A stretch of DNA of 5,168 bases, taken from an uncultured Gemmatimonadota bacterium. Lineage in GTDB: Bacteria; Gemmatimonadota; Gemmatimonadetes; Gemmatimonadales; GWC2-71-9. The translations under genes and the position numbers were made by a program. Shown one piece after another: positions 5,140-5,168 of the stretch (the stretch's first letter is position 1; every line of letters starts with the position of its first letter). The notes beneath the pieces were generated by a model. The model worked only from the letters and a program-made list of their open reading frames with translations, made no database searches and was not told the origin of the DNA. Location: contig CAJVYZ010000248.1 of the NCBI GenBank assembly GCA_913009915.1, positions 1-5,168 on the forward strand, in the 5' to 3' direction.

Positions 5140-5168
5140 AGATCGGAAGAGCACACGTCTGAACTCCA
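5140..5168 (+). other. Illumina TruSeq Read-2 adapter (artefact)
   Basis: AGATCGGAAGAGCACACGTC and the following nine bases match the start of the TruSeq index adapter. This is synthetic read-through sequence joined directly to the dnaN fragment. Together with the 5' adapter it has the orientation of a library molecule (P5, insert, P7). Confidence 0.98.

Noticed and set aside
1..5168. CRISPR array, insertion sequence, tRNA, integrase or attachment site
   Set aside because: No direct repeat array, terminal inverted repeats, transposase or integrase motifs, or tRNA cloverleaf could be found on either strand.

Overview
The window is an assembled bacterial contig whose two ends are Illumina sequencing adapter. 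Bases 1-49 match the TruSeq P5/Read-1 adapter and bases 5140-5168 match the start of the TruSeq Read-2 adapter. Real genomic sequence is therefore about 50-5139, and both end genes are cut by the contig rather than by biology. The DNA is GC-rich with strongly GC-biased third codon positions. A TolB-like/TPR protein, secreted proteins of unrecognised family and a type-A RNase P RNA together suggest an uncultured Gram-negative bacterium. Gemmatimonadota or a neighbouring phylum is my best guess, but this is inference from gene style and not a phylogenetic result.

Layout, left to right: (i) 50-2038 (+), the C-terminal 662 residues of a large protein with a TolB-like domain followed by TPR-like helical repeats. 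(ii) About 2087-2460 (+), rnpB, the catalytic RNA of RNase P, with P1, P3, P4 (including the bulged U), the P12 and P19 hairpins and the L15 GGU visible. (iii) 2558-2788 (+), a small 76-residue protein of unknown function. (iv) 2831-3691 and 3688-4650 (+), two genes overlapping by 4 bases (GTGA). They encode a secreted protein and a lipoprotein that look like diverged tandem paralogues. (v) 4663-5139 (-), the C-terminal 158 residues of DnaN, the DNA polymerase III sliding clamp, converging on the lipoprotein gene across a 12-base gap.

The core genes rnpB and dnaN are unambiguous. The two envelope proteins form a probable translationally coupled unit, and the small ORF may be transcribed with them. 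Nothing in the window resembles a defence system, mobile element, CRISPR array or biosynthetic cluster. The items most worth following up are the tandem envelope-protein pair, the small protein beside rnpB, and the dnaN 3' neighbourhood, which lacks an adjacent recF. The adapter ends must be trimmed before any conclusion is drawn about the N-termini of the end genes.
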